38,879 nucleotides of DNA, from positions 1 to 38,879 of the forward strand of contig CADCCH010000017.1 in the NCBI GenBank assembly GCA_902799875.1, in the 5' to 3' direction. A model generated the notes under the pieces. It did not search any database, was not told the DNA's origin, and saw only the letters and a list, made by a program, of their open reading frames with translations. Below are positions 15,384 through 24,586 of this stretch, piece by piece. Source of the stretch: an uncultured Bacteroidales bacterium (lineage in GTDB: Bacteria > Bacteroidota > Bacteroidia > Bacteroidales > Paludibacteraceae). The position numbers and the translations under genes are program-made. Each line of letters begins with the position of its first letter. Positions within the stretch are counted from its first letter, which is position 1.

Positions 15384-17335
15384 AACGAAGTAGTTTGAAT
15401 CAACTGCGAAACTCAGATTTGTTTTCGCGTATTCCTCAGATGAATTACCTACCCCGTTGGGGAGTGTTGCTGATGGATGTAGTACTGTGTACGCTGGCTT
15501 TTTGGCTGAGTGTATGGATCTGCAACGGATTCTTATTCGCATTGCATCTGGACAAACAGATCATACCTATCGGTGTTCAGTACCTGATTGTGATGGCAGT
15601 ACAGGTGATAAGCTTCTGGGCGTTCCACACGTATTCGGGAATACTCCGTTACTCCACGTTCATCGACACGATCAAAGTGCTGCTGTCCAATGCCATCGTC
15701 GGCTTGGTATTGATGGTGTTTAACCTCATTATGGACATCTCGGTCGGCTGGCATCCTCTACTGAACACCGTTTTGGCAGTTTACGTACCGACTTCGTTTG
15801 TACTGCTGTTCATTCTACGTGTCAGCGTCAAGACGCTCAGTGAGGCATTGGAACGCGGTCAAGGTAGTCCGCGTGTGATGATATACGGTACACGAGCTGC
15901 CGGTATTGCTATCGCCAAGATGTTGCGTACGGCAGGTAACGCCCCGTATCGTCCCGTCGGATTCATTGCCAACGAAGGCGAGCAGAGTGGTTACGACCTG
16001 GCCGGTTTACGCGTACGCCCCATCAATGACAAATTGTTCGATTGGATGCATCAGCGCGATATTCGTCATGTGATTGTTTCCCCGTTGAAGATGCAGGAGA
16101 TTAACCCGGCTAAAGACCTGCAGATTTTCATCGACCATAACATCCGTATCCTCACCACACCGTATTTCACCAAATGGGATAATATCGACGAGATAGATAC
16201 CCAACGTATCGGTCGCGTGGAAGCTATCCGCATTGAGGATCTGCTGGAACGTCCGCAGATAGATATCAATACGGAGAACGTACGTCAGATCATCCAGAAC
16301 CGCGTTGTACTGGTCAGCGGTGCGGCAGGAAGTATCGGTAGCGAACTGGTACGACAAGTGCAGCAGTTCGGACCGCAAGTGACGATCTTGCTGGAGATGG
16401 CAGAATCCCCGCTACATGATTTTGTACTTGAGTTACGCAAACAATTCCCGAAGTCTCGTTTTATTCCGGTTATAGCTGACGTGCGTAACCGCGAACGTAT
16501 GGAGCAGATTTTCAGTGAGATGCGTCCGGATGTGGTCTATCACGCAGCAGCATACAAACATGTGCCGTTGATGGAAAGTTTTCCGAATGAAGCCATCCAG
16601 GCGAACGTCAACGGTACCAAAAACATGGCAGATATGTCCGTTAAATACGGTGTACAGCGTTTCGTAATGATCTCCACGGACAAAGCGGTGAACCCAACCA
16701 ATATTATGGGAGCCAGCAAGCGTATCGCGGAGATCTACGTACAGTCGCTGTTTAAGAAACTGCATGCCGACAACCCGAACTGCACCAAGTTCATCACGAC
16801 CCGTTTCGGTAATGTACTCGGTTCGAACGGATCCGTCATCCCTTATTTCCGCAAACAGATTGCTGCCGGAGGTCCGGTGACGGTGACCCATCCGGATATT
16901 ATCCGTTATTTCATGACCATCCCCGAAGCTTGCTGCCTTGTGATGGAAGCAAGTACGTTGGGTAACGGCGGTGAGATCTTTGTCTTCGATATGGGTAAAC
17001 CGGTGAAGATTCTGGATTTGGCACGCAATATGATTCGTCTGGCCGGTTACGCACCGGAGAAAGATATCCAGATTGAGTTCACAGGCTTGCGTCCGGGAGA
17101 AAAACTGTACGAGGAGTTGCTGAACCAGAAAGAGACGACCTTGCCCACCACCAACGAGAAGATCATGGTGGCGCGTGTACGTGAGTTTGACTACGACCAG
17201 GTTAGCAAACAGATCGATGAACTGATTGCGACCAGCAAAGCCAGCAAACCGTTTACCACGGTTAAGCAGATGAAACAACTGGTACCGGAGTTTATCAGTA
17301 ACAACTCTATCTACGAGCAATTGGACCCGCAGTAA
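15380..17335 (+). CDS. Membrane-bound CapD/FlaA1-type nucleotide-sugar 4,6-dehydratase/epimerase
   Basis: The 651-residue protein has an N-terminal membrane domain with about four hydrophobic segments (residues 24-160), a CoA-binding-like Rossmann region (VMIYGTRAAGIAIAKML) and a C-terminal extended SDR domain. The SDR domain shows GAAGSIGSELVRQ (NAD binding, about 313), AAAYKHVPLMES, STDKAVNPTNIMGASKR (the WbpM/CapD variant in which Met replaces the catalytic Tyr), and FVFDMGKPVKI. Relatives convert UDP-GlcNAc to 4-keto-6-deoxy sugars for O-antigen or capsule synthesis. It fits with the downstream glycosyltransferases. The start overlaps uvrA by four bases and the stop overlaps the ABC-F start by one. 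Confidence 0.9.
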   Translation: MKRSSLNQLRNSDLFSRIPQMNYLPRWGVLLMDVVLCTLAFWLSVWICNGFLFALHLDKQIIPIGVQYLIVMAVQVISFWAFHTYSGILRYSTFIDTIKVLLSNAIVGLVLMVFNLIMDISVGWHPLLNTVLAVYVPTSFVLLFILRVSVKTLSEALERGQGSPRVMIYGTRAAGIAIAKMLRTAGNAPYRPVGFIANEGEQSGYDLAGLRVRPINDKLFDWMHQRDIRHVIVSPLKMQEINPAKDLQIFIDHNIRILTTPYFTKWDNIDEIDTQRIGRVEAIRIEDLLERPQIDINTENVRQIIQNRVVLVSGAAGSIGSELVRQVQQFGPQVTILLEMAESPLHDFVLELRKQFPKSRFIPVIADVRNRERMEQIFSEMRPDVVYHAAAYKHVPLMESFPNEAIQANVNGTKNMADMSVKYGVQRFVMISTDKAVNPTNIMGASKRIAEIYVQSLFKKLHADNPNCTKFITTRFGNVLGSNGSVIPYFRKQIAAGGPVTVTHPDIIRYFMTIPEACCLVMEASTLGNGGEIFVFDMGKPVKILDLARNMIRLAGYAPEKDIQIEFTGLRPGEKLYEELLNQKETTLPTTNEKIMVARVREFDYDQVSKQIDELIATSKASKPFTTVKQMKQLVPEFISNNSIYEQLDPQ

Positions 17336-19122
17336 TGCTTACCGTTGACCACATATCGATGGAGTTTTCGTCCCGCCCGGTGCTGGATGACATCACTTTT
17401 CTCATCAACCGCAAGGAGCGTATTGCGTTGGTAGGTAAGAACGGTGCAGGTAAGACGACTCTTTTGCGTCTTATTGCCGGTGAGTATCAGCCTACTGCCG
17501 GTCGCATCTCCAAGGAAACGGATATGACGATCGGTTATTTGCCGCAAGTCATGCTTTTCCAGGACGATCGTACTTTACGCGAGGAAGTGATGACGGTTTT
17601 TCAGGGCGAAGACGAAGCACGTTTTATTGCAGAGCTGGACCGAACGATTATCGGTTTAGGATTTGAGCGCAAGGATTTTGACAGACCCTGTTCGGAGTTC
17701 TCCGGCGGTTGGCGTATGCGTATTGAGTTGGCGAAGATCTTACTGCGTCATCCGGACCTGCTCCTACTCGATGAGCCGACCAACCACCTGGATATCGAAT
17801 CTATCCAATGGTTGGAGGACTTCCTCAAATCGAGTCCGTCGGCGGTGCTCATGGTCAGTCACGACAGGGCCTTTATCGATAATGTGTGTGGTCGAACGAT
17901 AGAGATTACTTTAGGACGCATTTACGATTACAATGTTAATTACAGCCGCTTTGTGGAGTTACGCAAAGAAAGGCACGAACAACAAGTAAGAGCGTATCAG
18001 AACCAGCAGAAGATGATTGCCGACACCGAAGAGTTCATTGAACGCTTCCGGTACAAAGCCACCAAAGCGGTGCAGGTCCAGAGTCGCATCAAACAACTGG
18101 AAAAACTGGAAAGGCTCGAAGTGGATTTGGAAGATACAAGTAGGCTTAATCTACGTTTTCCTCCTGCTCCGCGCAGCGGTGATTATCCGTTGATTGTGGA
18201 GGATGTGAGAAAGGATTTCGGGGAGCATAACGTCTTCCACGATGTCACCTTCACCATCAAACGCGGGGAGAAAGTGGCGTTCGTCGGTAAGAACGGAGAA
18301 GGCAAAACGACGCTCGTCAAGTGTATCATGGGACAGTTGGATTATCTGGGCACCCTCAAGATCGGACATAACGTTAAGATCGGTTATTTCGCGCAGAACC
18401 AAGCGGCGCTGTTGGATGAGAACCTCACCGTTTTTGAGACTATCGACTACGTGGCCGTAGGTGATATTCGCACGAAGATTCGCGATATCCTCGGAGCGTT
18501 TATGTTCGGTGGAGAAGCGAGTGAGAAGAAAGTGAAAGTGCTGTCCGGAGGTGAACGGAGTCGTTTGGCGATGATACGGTTGTTGTTAGAGCCTTGTAAC
18601 CTGCTTATCCTCGACGAGCCGACCAACCACCTCGACATGCAGTCCAAGGATGTACTCAAAGCCGCACTACAAGATTTCAACGGCACGTTGATCTGCGTCA
18701 GCCATGACCGCGATTTCTTGAACGGGCTGGTGAGCAAAGTGTATGAGTTCGGTGGCGGACGAGTCAAAGAACATTTAGGCGGTATCTATGATTTCCTGCG
18801 GGCCAAGAAGATCGACAGTTTGCAGGAGTTGGAACGGAAGAATCCGAGTTCTCAGAATATTCAGAATACTCAGAGTACTCCGAGTTCCGCCAAGTTGGAC
18901 TACGCCGCTCAAAAAGCGGCAGCAGCCGAACGGCGCAAGAAAGAGAAACAGATTGCCGAAGTAGAAGCCGAGATAGCACGGTTAGAAGCTGAGCAGGCAC
19001 GGATGGAACAACTGCTCGCCTTACCGGAGAATCAGACACAGGAATTATTCCACAAATATGAATCACTCAAACACCAAATTGAACAACAGTTATACGTATG
19101 GGAACTACTAAACGAGGATTAG
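17335..19122 (+). CDS. ABC-F family ATPase (Uup/YdiF-like)
   Basis: A 595-residue soluble protein with two ABC domains: GKNGAGKTT at about 35 with EFSGGWRMR near 122, and GKNGEGKTT at about 318 with LSGGERSR near 402. Both are followed by LLLDEPTNHLD or LILDEPTNHLD. There is no transmembrane segment. The interdomain linker (YQNQQKMIADTEEFIERFRYKATKAVQVQSR split over about 215-250) and a C-terminal coiled coil (about 520-590; KEKQIAEVEAEIARLEAEQ) are typical of ABC-F proteins that act on ribosomes or on DNA structures. A five-copy nonamer array encodes the Ser/Asn/Gln-rich link before the coiled coil. The subgroup is not certain. Confidence 0.92.
   Translation: MLTVDHISMEFSSRPVLDDITFLINRKERIALVGKNGAGKTTLLRLIAGEYQPTAGRISKETDMTIGYLPQVMLFQDDRTLREEVMTVFQGEDEARFIAELDRTIIGLGFERKDFDRPCSEFSGGWRMRIELAKILLRHPDLLLLDEPTNHLDIESIQWLEDFLKSSPSAVLMVSHDRAFIDNVCGRTIEITLGRIYDYNVNYSRFVELRKERHEQQVRAYQNQQKMIADTEEFIERFRYKATKAVQVQSRIKQLEKLERLEVDLEDTSRLNLRFPPAPRSGDYPLIVEDVRKDFGEHNVFHDVTFTIKRGEKVAFVGKNGEGKTTLVKCIMGQLDYLGTLKIGHNVKIGYFAQNQAALLDENLTVFETIDYVAVGDIRTKIRDILGAFMFGGEASEKKVKVLSGGERSRLAMIRLLLEPCNLLILDEPTNHLDMQSKDVLKAALQDFNGTLICVSHDRDFLNGLVSKVYEFGGGRVKEHLGGIYDFLRAKKIDSLQELERKNPSSQNIQNTQSTPSSAKLDYAAQKAAAAERRKKEKQIAEVEAEIARLEAEQARMEQLLALPENQTQELFHKYESLKHQIEQQLYVWELLNED
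18843..18887. repeat. Nonamer tandem array, five copies, in the ABC-F linker
   Basis: TCCGAGTTC, TCAGAATAT, TCAGAATAC, TCAGAGTAC, TCCGAGTTC in succession (45 bp). The 9-nt unit keeps the reading frame and encodes the Ser-Gln-Asn-Ile/Thr-type linker between the second ABC domain and the C-terminal coiled coil. Confidence 0.8.
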
Positions 19123-20261
19123 AAGAGGTTATCGAATATATCATCACCTGGCTATGTTATGGGGATGAAGAGGCCGCCAAACGGGTCGTTTACACAGCAG
19201 ACGAGAAAGCGTTGGAAGATCACGATGTGATCATTGTGCCTAACGGCTATTTCGGCAATCATATCTGTTTGCCGGACATGAGCAAAGTGGTGGTGGAGCA
19301 GCCTGCCAAAGGCAAAGCCATCATCCGCACGGATATCGTGTACAATACGTTTTTCTTTATTTCCCGAGCCGAAGAGACTTATAACACCGAGCGCGATAAT
19401 CATGACCGTTTCCTTGCGCAGTATTCGCTCTTGGGTCAGAACAACCGTCTGCAGATCCCCAGTTTGGACGAGCATGCTCGTTTGCTGTTGAAGTTGCTCA
19501 ATCTGCCGATGCCTTCGCCGGGTTTCGGTCATATCTACCTCACGCACGATATCGATGCTATCTCGCAGTACCGCTCGCTGAGGGGTGCTTTAGGTGGTAT
19601 CAAACGTGGTGAGACCAAAGCTGTTTTGGCTGCTCTCAAGGATATTCACAACGACCCTTTGTACACCTTCCCGTGGTTGATGGAACAGGATGCACGTGTG
19701 CCGGATGCAGAAGTCATCTATTTCGTCAAACGAACCTCCGGTAGCGGCTACGACTATCCGCAGTATCCGCTGTGGGGCAAGGACTGGAAGCAACTCAAAC
19801 ACATGTTACGGCATAACAACGTCTATTTGGGCGTACACGGCAGTTATTATTTGGATATCCCCAAGATTGAATACAGCCGCATGTACCGTACCCATTATTT
19901 ACGCGGGTCGATTACGCATCTCAAACATCTGGCAGCCGCAGGCTATACGGATGATTTCACGATGGGCTTTGCCGATGCGGCCGGTTTCCGTCTGCAGACT
20001 TCCCGTGCCGTACGATGGATCAATCCGTACACCTATAAGTTGAGCAACCTCACGCTCCATCCGCTCATGATCATGGATCGGACTTTGAGTAACGAGAACT
20101 ATATGAATCTGACCGAAGACGAGGCTTATTTCCTCTGCGAACGGCTGATTGGCAAAGTGCGGATGCATCACGGAGATCTGTGTCTGTTGTGGCATAACAG
20201 CAATATCAACGACGAGAGTTACCATAAATCGTTGTATGAAAAAGTTATTGGTTGTATCTGA
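19098..20261 (+). CDS. Polysaccharide deacetylase-like protein (DUF7033-type Bacteroidota family)
   Basis: The 387-residue protein has a central NodB-like motif YLTHDIDAI (THDID at 149-153, usual metal and catalytic positions), a second motif GVHGSYYLD near residue 250, FGFADAAGFR-type FTMGFADAAGFR, and a C-terminal CLLWHNSNI (His near 370). No signal peptide is seen, so a cytoplasmic location is likely. Bacteroidota relatives lie in polysaccharide-biosynthesis clusters next to glycosyltransferases, which agrees with this position. The start overlaps the ABC-F gene by 25 bases and the end overlaps the next gene by 26. The deacetylase-fold call is reasonable; the reaction is unknown. Confidence 0.75.
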   Translation: MGTTKRGLEEVIEYIITWLCYGDEEAAKRVVYTADEKALEDHDVIIVPNGYFGNHICLPDMSKVVVEQPAKGKAIIRTDIVYNTFFFISRAEETYNTERDNHDRFLAQYSLLGQNNRLQIPSLDEHARLLLKLLNLPMPSPGFGHIYLTHDIDAISQYRSLRGALGGIKRGETKAVLAALKDIHNDPLYTFPWLMEQDARVPDAEVIYFVKRTSGSGYDYPQYPLWGKDWKQLKHMLRHNNVYLGVHGSYYLDIPKIEYSRMYRTHYLRGSITHLKHLAAAGYTDDFTMGFADAAGFRLQTSRAVRWINPYTYKLSNLTLHPLMIMDRTLSNENYMNLTEDEAYFLCERLIGKVRMHHGDLCLLWHNSNINDESYHKSLYEKVIGCI

Positions 20262-21348
20262 TCCGCTTGCCCCTCCGGGATTCTCGCCGCGCGTGCGTTT
20301 TTTGTGCGATTATTTCGTGCAAAAAGGGTACGAAGTGACTTTATTGACCGAGGAGGACAAGCCTTTGACTTTCAGTCACACCTATCCGATACAAACCATT
20401 TGTATGTACAGCGGCACGACGCTTGATTGGCTGGTAAAGACGGTATGGACACTCGTCAGCGATTGGCATAACCGGGTGTTTGCCCAAAGAGCTTTGTCCG
20501 TTTTACCCAACGATTATGATGCCGTTCTCTGCACGGTCTTCAGTGATTTCCCCTTGGGAGCAGGACTGCTCATCGCTCGAAAACTACATATTCCTTTGAT
20601 CTGCGACATACGCGACATGGAAGAACAAGTGGATCATTCGTTCTACCAGTACCACCACAAGAGTCGCTGGCTGATGCCGTTCCGGCATATCTATCGGCTC
20701 ATTCACCGTCATCGTCGCAACAACGTCCTTCGTGCCGCCAATGCCATCACGACTGTTTCGCCTTGGCACGCGGATTTCATAGGCTCGATCACCCGTCACC
20801 GTTCACCGATCACCGTGATCTATAACGGCTACGACGCCCGGCAGTTCTATCCGCAAGAGTTGCGTACAGAGCAGTTCATCGTCTCGTATATCGGTAACTT
20901 GCATGACTGGCAAAAACCGGCATTGGAACAAGTGAAACAGGCTATCGAAGAGCTCCAAAATCCGGACATCGTACTGGATATTCACACGCCGCAGCAAAAC
21001 CCGGTTTCGCATGACAAAATGGGCGATGCTGTACGGCGCAGCAGTATCGTTCTGGTATTGACCGCCCCTCACACCCACGGCATGTTGACCACGAAGTTCT
21101 ATGAGGCGCTGGGCTGCGAGAAACCTATATTGTGCGTACCATCCGATAATGGCTGTCTGGCGGATCTGATCACCTACACCCACGCCGGCATCGCAACGGA
21201 TGACAAAGAGGCCATCAAAGCCTTTATCATGGACCAATACAAGGTATGGAAAAGCAACGGCTGTACGCACCAAGAGACGCAACATCGCGAAGAGTTCAGC
21301 CGGGATTTCCAGACACAACAATTCGAACAACTGATTCAATGGCTGTAA
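20236..21348 (+). CDS. Glycosyltransferase, GT4-like (GT-B fold)
   Basis: A 370-residue protein starting MKKLLVVSDPLAPPGFSPRVRFL, with a GT-B N-terminal Rossmann strand and substrate loop. It continues with ICDIRDMEEQVD, NAITTVSPWHADF, VIYNGYDARQFYP (the GT4 interdomain hinge sequence), FIVSYIGNLHDWQKP and KFYEALGCEKPILCVPSDNG (nucleotide-sugar binding, E-A-L-x-x-x-K-P). The ATG at 20236 is preferred over 20149 because it begins the Rossmann strand. The overlap with the deacetylase-like gene is 26 bases. Likely role: sugar transfer in surface polysaccharide or lipid-linked glycan synthesis. Donor and acceptor unknown. Confidence 0.85.
   Translation: MKKLLVVSDPLAPPGFSPRVRFLCDYFVQKGYEVTLLTEEDKPLTFSHTYPIQTICMYSGTTLDWLVKTVWTLVSDWHNRVFAQRALSVLPNDYDAVLCTVFSDFPLGAGLLIARKLHIPLICDIRDMEEQVDHSFYQYHHKSRWLMPFRHIYRLIHRHRRNNVLRAANAITTVSPWHADFIGSITRHRSPITVIYNGYDARQFYPQELRTEQFIVSYIGNLHDWQKPALEQVKQAIEELQNPDIVLDIHTPQQNPVSHDKMGDAVRRSSIVLVLTAPHTHGMLTTKFYEALGCEKPILCVPSDNGCLADLITYTHAGIATDDKEAIKAFIMDQYKVWKSNGCTHQETQHREEFSRDFQTQQFEQLIQWL
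20789..20816. repeat. Heptamer tandem array TCACCGT, four copies, in a glycosyltransferase gene
   Basis: TCACCCG, TCACCGT, TCACCGA, TCACCGT. It encodes the stretch just before the VIYNGYD hinge, so it falls between the two Rossmann domains. Confidence 0.75.
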
Positions 21349-22475
21349 AAAAACTACATATCATCAGCTTTGATATCCCCTTTCCGCCTTCGTACGGGGG
21401 TGTGATTCCGGTTTTCTACCGCATCAAGGCGCTACACCAATTAGGGGTACATATCATCTTACACTGCTTCTATAAAGGTCAGATCGGTGATACGGCCCCC
21501 TTGGAGGCGATGTGCGAGAAGGTATACTATTATCCCAGACGCATGTCTTTCCTGCAGAACTTGAGTTTTAAGCCTTTCGGTGTCAAGAGCCGGACAGACA
21601 AGCAACTGTTAGAGCGTCTGCTACAAGACGATGCCCCTATTTTCTTTGAGGGATTGGTCAGTTGCGGGTTGATGAGTCATCCTTTGTTGCGTCACAGAGG
21701 GAAGTATTTCCGTGAATGCAACGTAGAGCATGACTACTACCATGCCTTAGGTAGGGCAACCTCGTTATGGTGGAAGAAAATGTACCTGCATATCGAAGCG
21801 GAGCGTCTGAGATGGTTTGAGCGTACCATCCGCAACGCACAGGCCATCTTTACGCTTGCGCATCAGGATGAGCGGCATTTTCAAACCACCTACCCTTCCG
21901 TGCCAACGATCTATTTCCCTTGTTTCCACGGTCATACGGAGATTGTACCGCCTACGGACAGTAGTACACCGTATATCCTCTATCACGGTAACCTGACGAT
22001 CGCCGAGAACCACAAAGCGGCGATGTATATCCTGCAGCATATCGCGCCCCGCGTACCGTATCCTTTTATCATTGCCGGCAACAAGCCCTCTGCTGAACTG
22101 CAACACGAAGTGGCGTTGCATCCCAACGCCACCCTTATCGCCAGTCCTGATGAACCGACGATGCAGAACCTGATACGCAACGCACGCATCCATCTGCTCA
22201 TCACCTTCCAAGGTACCGGCATCAAACTGAAACTGCTCAACGTACTCTTTACACAGGCCCATGTAGTGGTCAATCCCCTGATGGTGGAGGGTACCGAACT
22301 GCAAGAATTATGCGCCATCGGAACCAACGAGAACGAGTTGGTACAGCTCTGTATGGAACGGTTTGACCAAGCTCTCAACCAAGCGCAACAGGACCAACGC
22401 CTGCAACAACTCCGGCAAACGTACAACGATGCCCGATCCGCACAAATCATATATAATACCATCTTTGCGTCATGA
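21339..22475 (+). CDS. Glycosyltransferase, GT4/GT1-like
   Basis: The 378-residue protein begins MAVKKLHIISFDIPFPPSYGG split from VIPVFYRIKAL, a typical GT-B N-terminus with the Gly-Gly acceptor loop. Further marks are YFRECNVEHDYY, YILYHGNLTIAENHKAA (start of the C-terminal Rossmann domain), PFIIAGNKPS, and TFQGTGIKLKLLNVLFTQAHVVVNPLMVEGTEL split over the donor site. The start is set at 21339, where the conserved N-terminus begins, overlapping the previous gene by ten bases. The stop overlaps the PL9-like gene by four (ATGA). It probably acts with the preceding glycosyltransferase. Confidence 0.85.
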   Translation: MAVKKLHIISFDIPFPPSYGGVIPVFYRIKALHQLGVHIILHCFYKGQIGDTAPLEAMCEKVYYYPRRMSFLQNLSFKPFGVKSRTDKQLLERLLQDDAPIFFEGLVSCGLMSHPLLRHRGKYFRECNVEHDYYHALGRATSLWWKKMYLHIEAERLRWFERTIRNAQAIFTLAHQDERHFQTTYPSVPTIYFPCFHGHTEIVPPTDSSTPYILYHGNLTIAENHKAAMYILQHIAPRVPYPFIIAGNKPSAELQHEVALHPNATLIASPDEPTMQNLIRNARIHLLITFQGTGIKLKLLNVLFTQAHVVVNPLMVEGTELQELCAIGTNENELVQLCMERFDQALNQAQQDQRLQQLRQTYNDARSAQIIYNTIFAS

Positions 22476-24586
22476 AACAGCATCTTACTCTTGTAGCAGT
22501 CCTGCTGCTCCTTATGCCGTTATCTGCAGCCACGTACTACGCTTCACCGGACGGCAACGGAAACGGTTCGTACAACAGTCCTTGTTCGTTTGCCAACGGT
22601 CTGAAGAAACTCAGCCAACCGGGGGATACGTTGTACTTATTCAGCGGTCAGTATGACTTGCTGACCACGGACATTAAGAACCTTAACGGAACGGCTGCCC
22701 GACGCATCGTCATCTCCGGTTACGAAGGCATCAACCGGAGCGGTACGTATGCAGCAATCCTTGACTTCCGTCAGACGGCTTACGGTAGTCGGGGCTTGCA
22801 GATCAAGAGTTCTTGTTCCTATCTGCATATCAAGAACCTGACACTGCGCTATTCGGGTAAGAACAACCTGCATAACGCCGGTACCTACTGTCTGTTTGAG
22901 AACCTCGATATATACGGTTCGGCCGATACGGGTTGTCAGATGAAATGCGATGCCAACGGCACAGGTGGACACAGTAACGTCATCAAGAATGTGGATAGTC
23001 ATGATAACTTTGACTATGAAACATTAGAAAACGGTGGTGTGGCTAACTTCGGTGGCAACGCAGACGGTTTTGCAGACAAACAGTTCACCGGTCCGGGTAA
23101 CCATTATATCGGCTGCCGCGCATGGAACAACTCCGACGACGGATGGGATTTCTTTCAGCGCGTGAGCACCTCTAACTCCGTCATCGAGCATTGTATCTGT
23201 TATCAGAACGGTCCGTTGTATTACGACATGAGTTCCCACCCGCGTGCTACCGGTGTCGATAAGTCTTGGTTTGACTCCAAAGAAGGCATACAAATGACCG
23301 ACCGAAATGGAAACACCATCACCATCACTTTAGCCCATTATCCATGCCAAGGCAACGGAAACGGCTTTAAGATGGGAGGAGGTCATACCGACCATAAACT
23401 GCTGATTCATCACTGTCTGGCGGTCGGAAACTATGCCAGCGGCTTTGACCAGAACAACAACGGCGGCACGATGTGGCTCTATAACAACACGGCTTACGAC
23501 AATCATACCAACTACGGTTTCACCACGGCCGATGGTACCAACACCACCCAAAACTGTATCAGTCTCGCGTCGCGAAACGCCGATTCATACCGGGCACAAA
23601 ACGTCGTGACCATCGATCATAACAGCTGGAACAACGGATACTCGGTTTCCACGGCAGACTTTCAGTCCTTGGACCAATCCCTGATTCTGGTGCCGCGTAA
23701 CGGCAACAGTGCGTTACCGGAGAATGATTTTATGCGTCTGGCGGAGGGAAGCCTACTGATAGATGCCGGTATTGATATCAACCTTGGTTACAACGGACTT
23801 GCACCGGATCTGGGCTGCTATGAAGCGCCGGGAGAGGAGCACCTACCCGAACCGGAAGACACCGTACCGGCCGTCCAACCGGCAGGAACACACGCGGTCG
23901 CTTTCGTCACCACCCCGGGGAGTTCGTCAGATAAACCGCTCCTTCATTATTTGCGCCGCAACGACAGCTTATGGATCGTCGAAACGAATGCCGCAGATGC
24001 ATCCGTCGATTATAGTGCGTATGAGTTGATTGTCCTAGGTCCCAAGCCCAACAGCAGTGCTACCGGATACAGCGCCATCAAGGAACTTCCCCAGCCCAAA
24101 GTGCTGCTCAAACCGTTTCTGCTCAAACCCACCGTATGGAACTGGGGTTCTGCCGTCAACACCCAGGATCTCAGAGTGTCCGTAAGCGACACGGCGCATC
24201 TTCTCTTCTCCGGTATTCCTGTTAGCGAAGGGCAGATACAACTCTTCTCGCAATGCAACACCAATGCCGTGACGGCTATCTCCGAATGGACCGAGACGGG
24301 CTTTACCACGTTGGCATCGCCGATCTCGCAGCCGACCTTCAGTACCGTCGCAGAGAAAAATAATTTTATCATGATTGGCGTGAGTGAGTACTCCACCGCC
24401 TACCTGACAGACGAGGCGAAAAAACTCATCGAGAATGCCATCCTCTATCTGCTTGGCATTGAGATGCCGACCGGCCTCACAAATCACCAATCACAAATTA
24501 CCAATCACAAATATATCCAAGATGGTCAACTCTTTATTCAAACGGGCGACATGGTCTATGATGCTTTTGGTCGCCGTATTCGCTAA
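22472..24586 (+). CDS. PL9-like right-handed beta-helix protein, secreted
   Basis: 704 residues. A Sec signal peptide (LTLVAVLLLLMPLSAA) precedes a YYASPDGNGNGSYNSPCSF start of the kind seen in pectate lyase family 9 and DUF1565 beta-helices. Repeated rungs include DGFADKQFTGPGNHYIGC, NNSDDGWDFF and NGFKMGGGH, which match the PL9 core pattern. After about residue 450 comes a second domain with no recognised family (VAFVTTPGSSSDKPLLHYL...), then a short C-terminal tail YIQDGQLFIQTGDMVYDAFG resembling tails of exported Bacteroidales proteins. Pectate cleavage is plausible but unproven. The last 65 bases are also read by the next gene. Confidence 0.8.
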   Translation: MKQHLTLVAVLLLLMPLSAATYYASPDGNGNGSYNSPCSFANGLKKLSQPGDTLYLFSGQYDLLTTDIKNLNGTAARRIVISGYEGINRSGTYAAILDFRQTAYGSRGLQIKSSCSYLHIKNLTLRYSGKNNLHNAGTYCLFENLDIYGSADTGCQMKCDANGTGGHSNVIKNVDSHDNFDYETLENGGVANFGGNADGFADKQFTGPGNHYIGCRAWNNSDDGWDFFQRVSTSNSVIEHCICYQNGPLYYDMSSHPRATGVDKSWFDSKEGIQMTDRNGNTITITLAHYPCQGNGNGFKMGGGHTDHKLLIHHCLAVGNYASGFDQNNNGGTMWLYNNTAYDNHTNYGFTTADGTNTTQNCISLASRNADSYRAQNVVTIDHNSWNNGYSVSTADFQSLDQSLILVPRNGNSALPENDFMRLAEGSLLIDAGIDINLGYNGLAPDLGCYEAPGEEHLPEPEDTVPAVQPAGTHAVAFVTTPGSSSDKPLLHYLRRNDSLWIVETNAADASVDYSAYELIVLGPKPNSSATGYSAIKELPQPKVLLKPFLLKPTVWNWGSAVNTQDLRVSVSDTAHLLFSGIPVSEGQIQLFSQCNTNAVTAISEWTETGFTTLASPISQPTFSTVAEKNNFIMIGVSEYSTAYLTDEAKKLIENAILYLLGIEMPTGLTNHQSQITNHKYIQDGQLFIQTGDMVYDAFGRRIR
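24477..24511. repeat. Heptamer tandem array TCACAAA, five copies, at the end of the PL9-like gene
   Basis: TCACAAA, TCACCAA, TCACAAA, TTACCAA, TCACAAA (35 bp). It sits between the body and the C-terminal tail of the PL9-like protein and 11 bases upstream of the next gene's start. Because the unit is 7 nt, any change in copy number that is not a multiple of three would change the tail's reading frame. Confidence 0.8.

Noticed and set aside
16433..17320. A 295-codon minus-strand frame opposite the CapD-like gene
   Set aside because: Its composition is that of an antisense shadow, and the plus-strand protein is clearly conserved.
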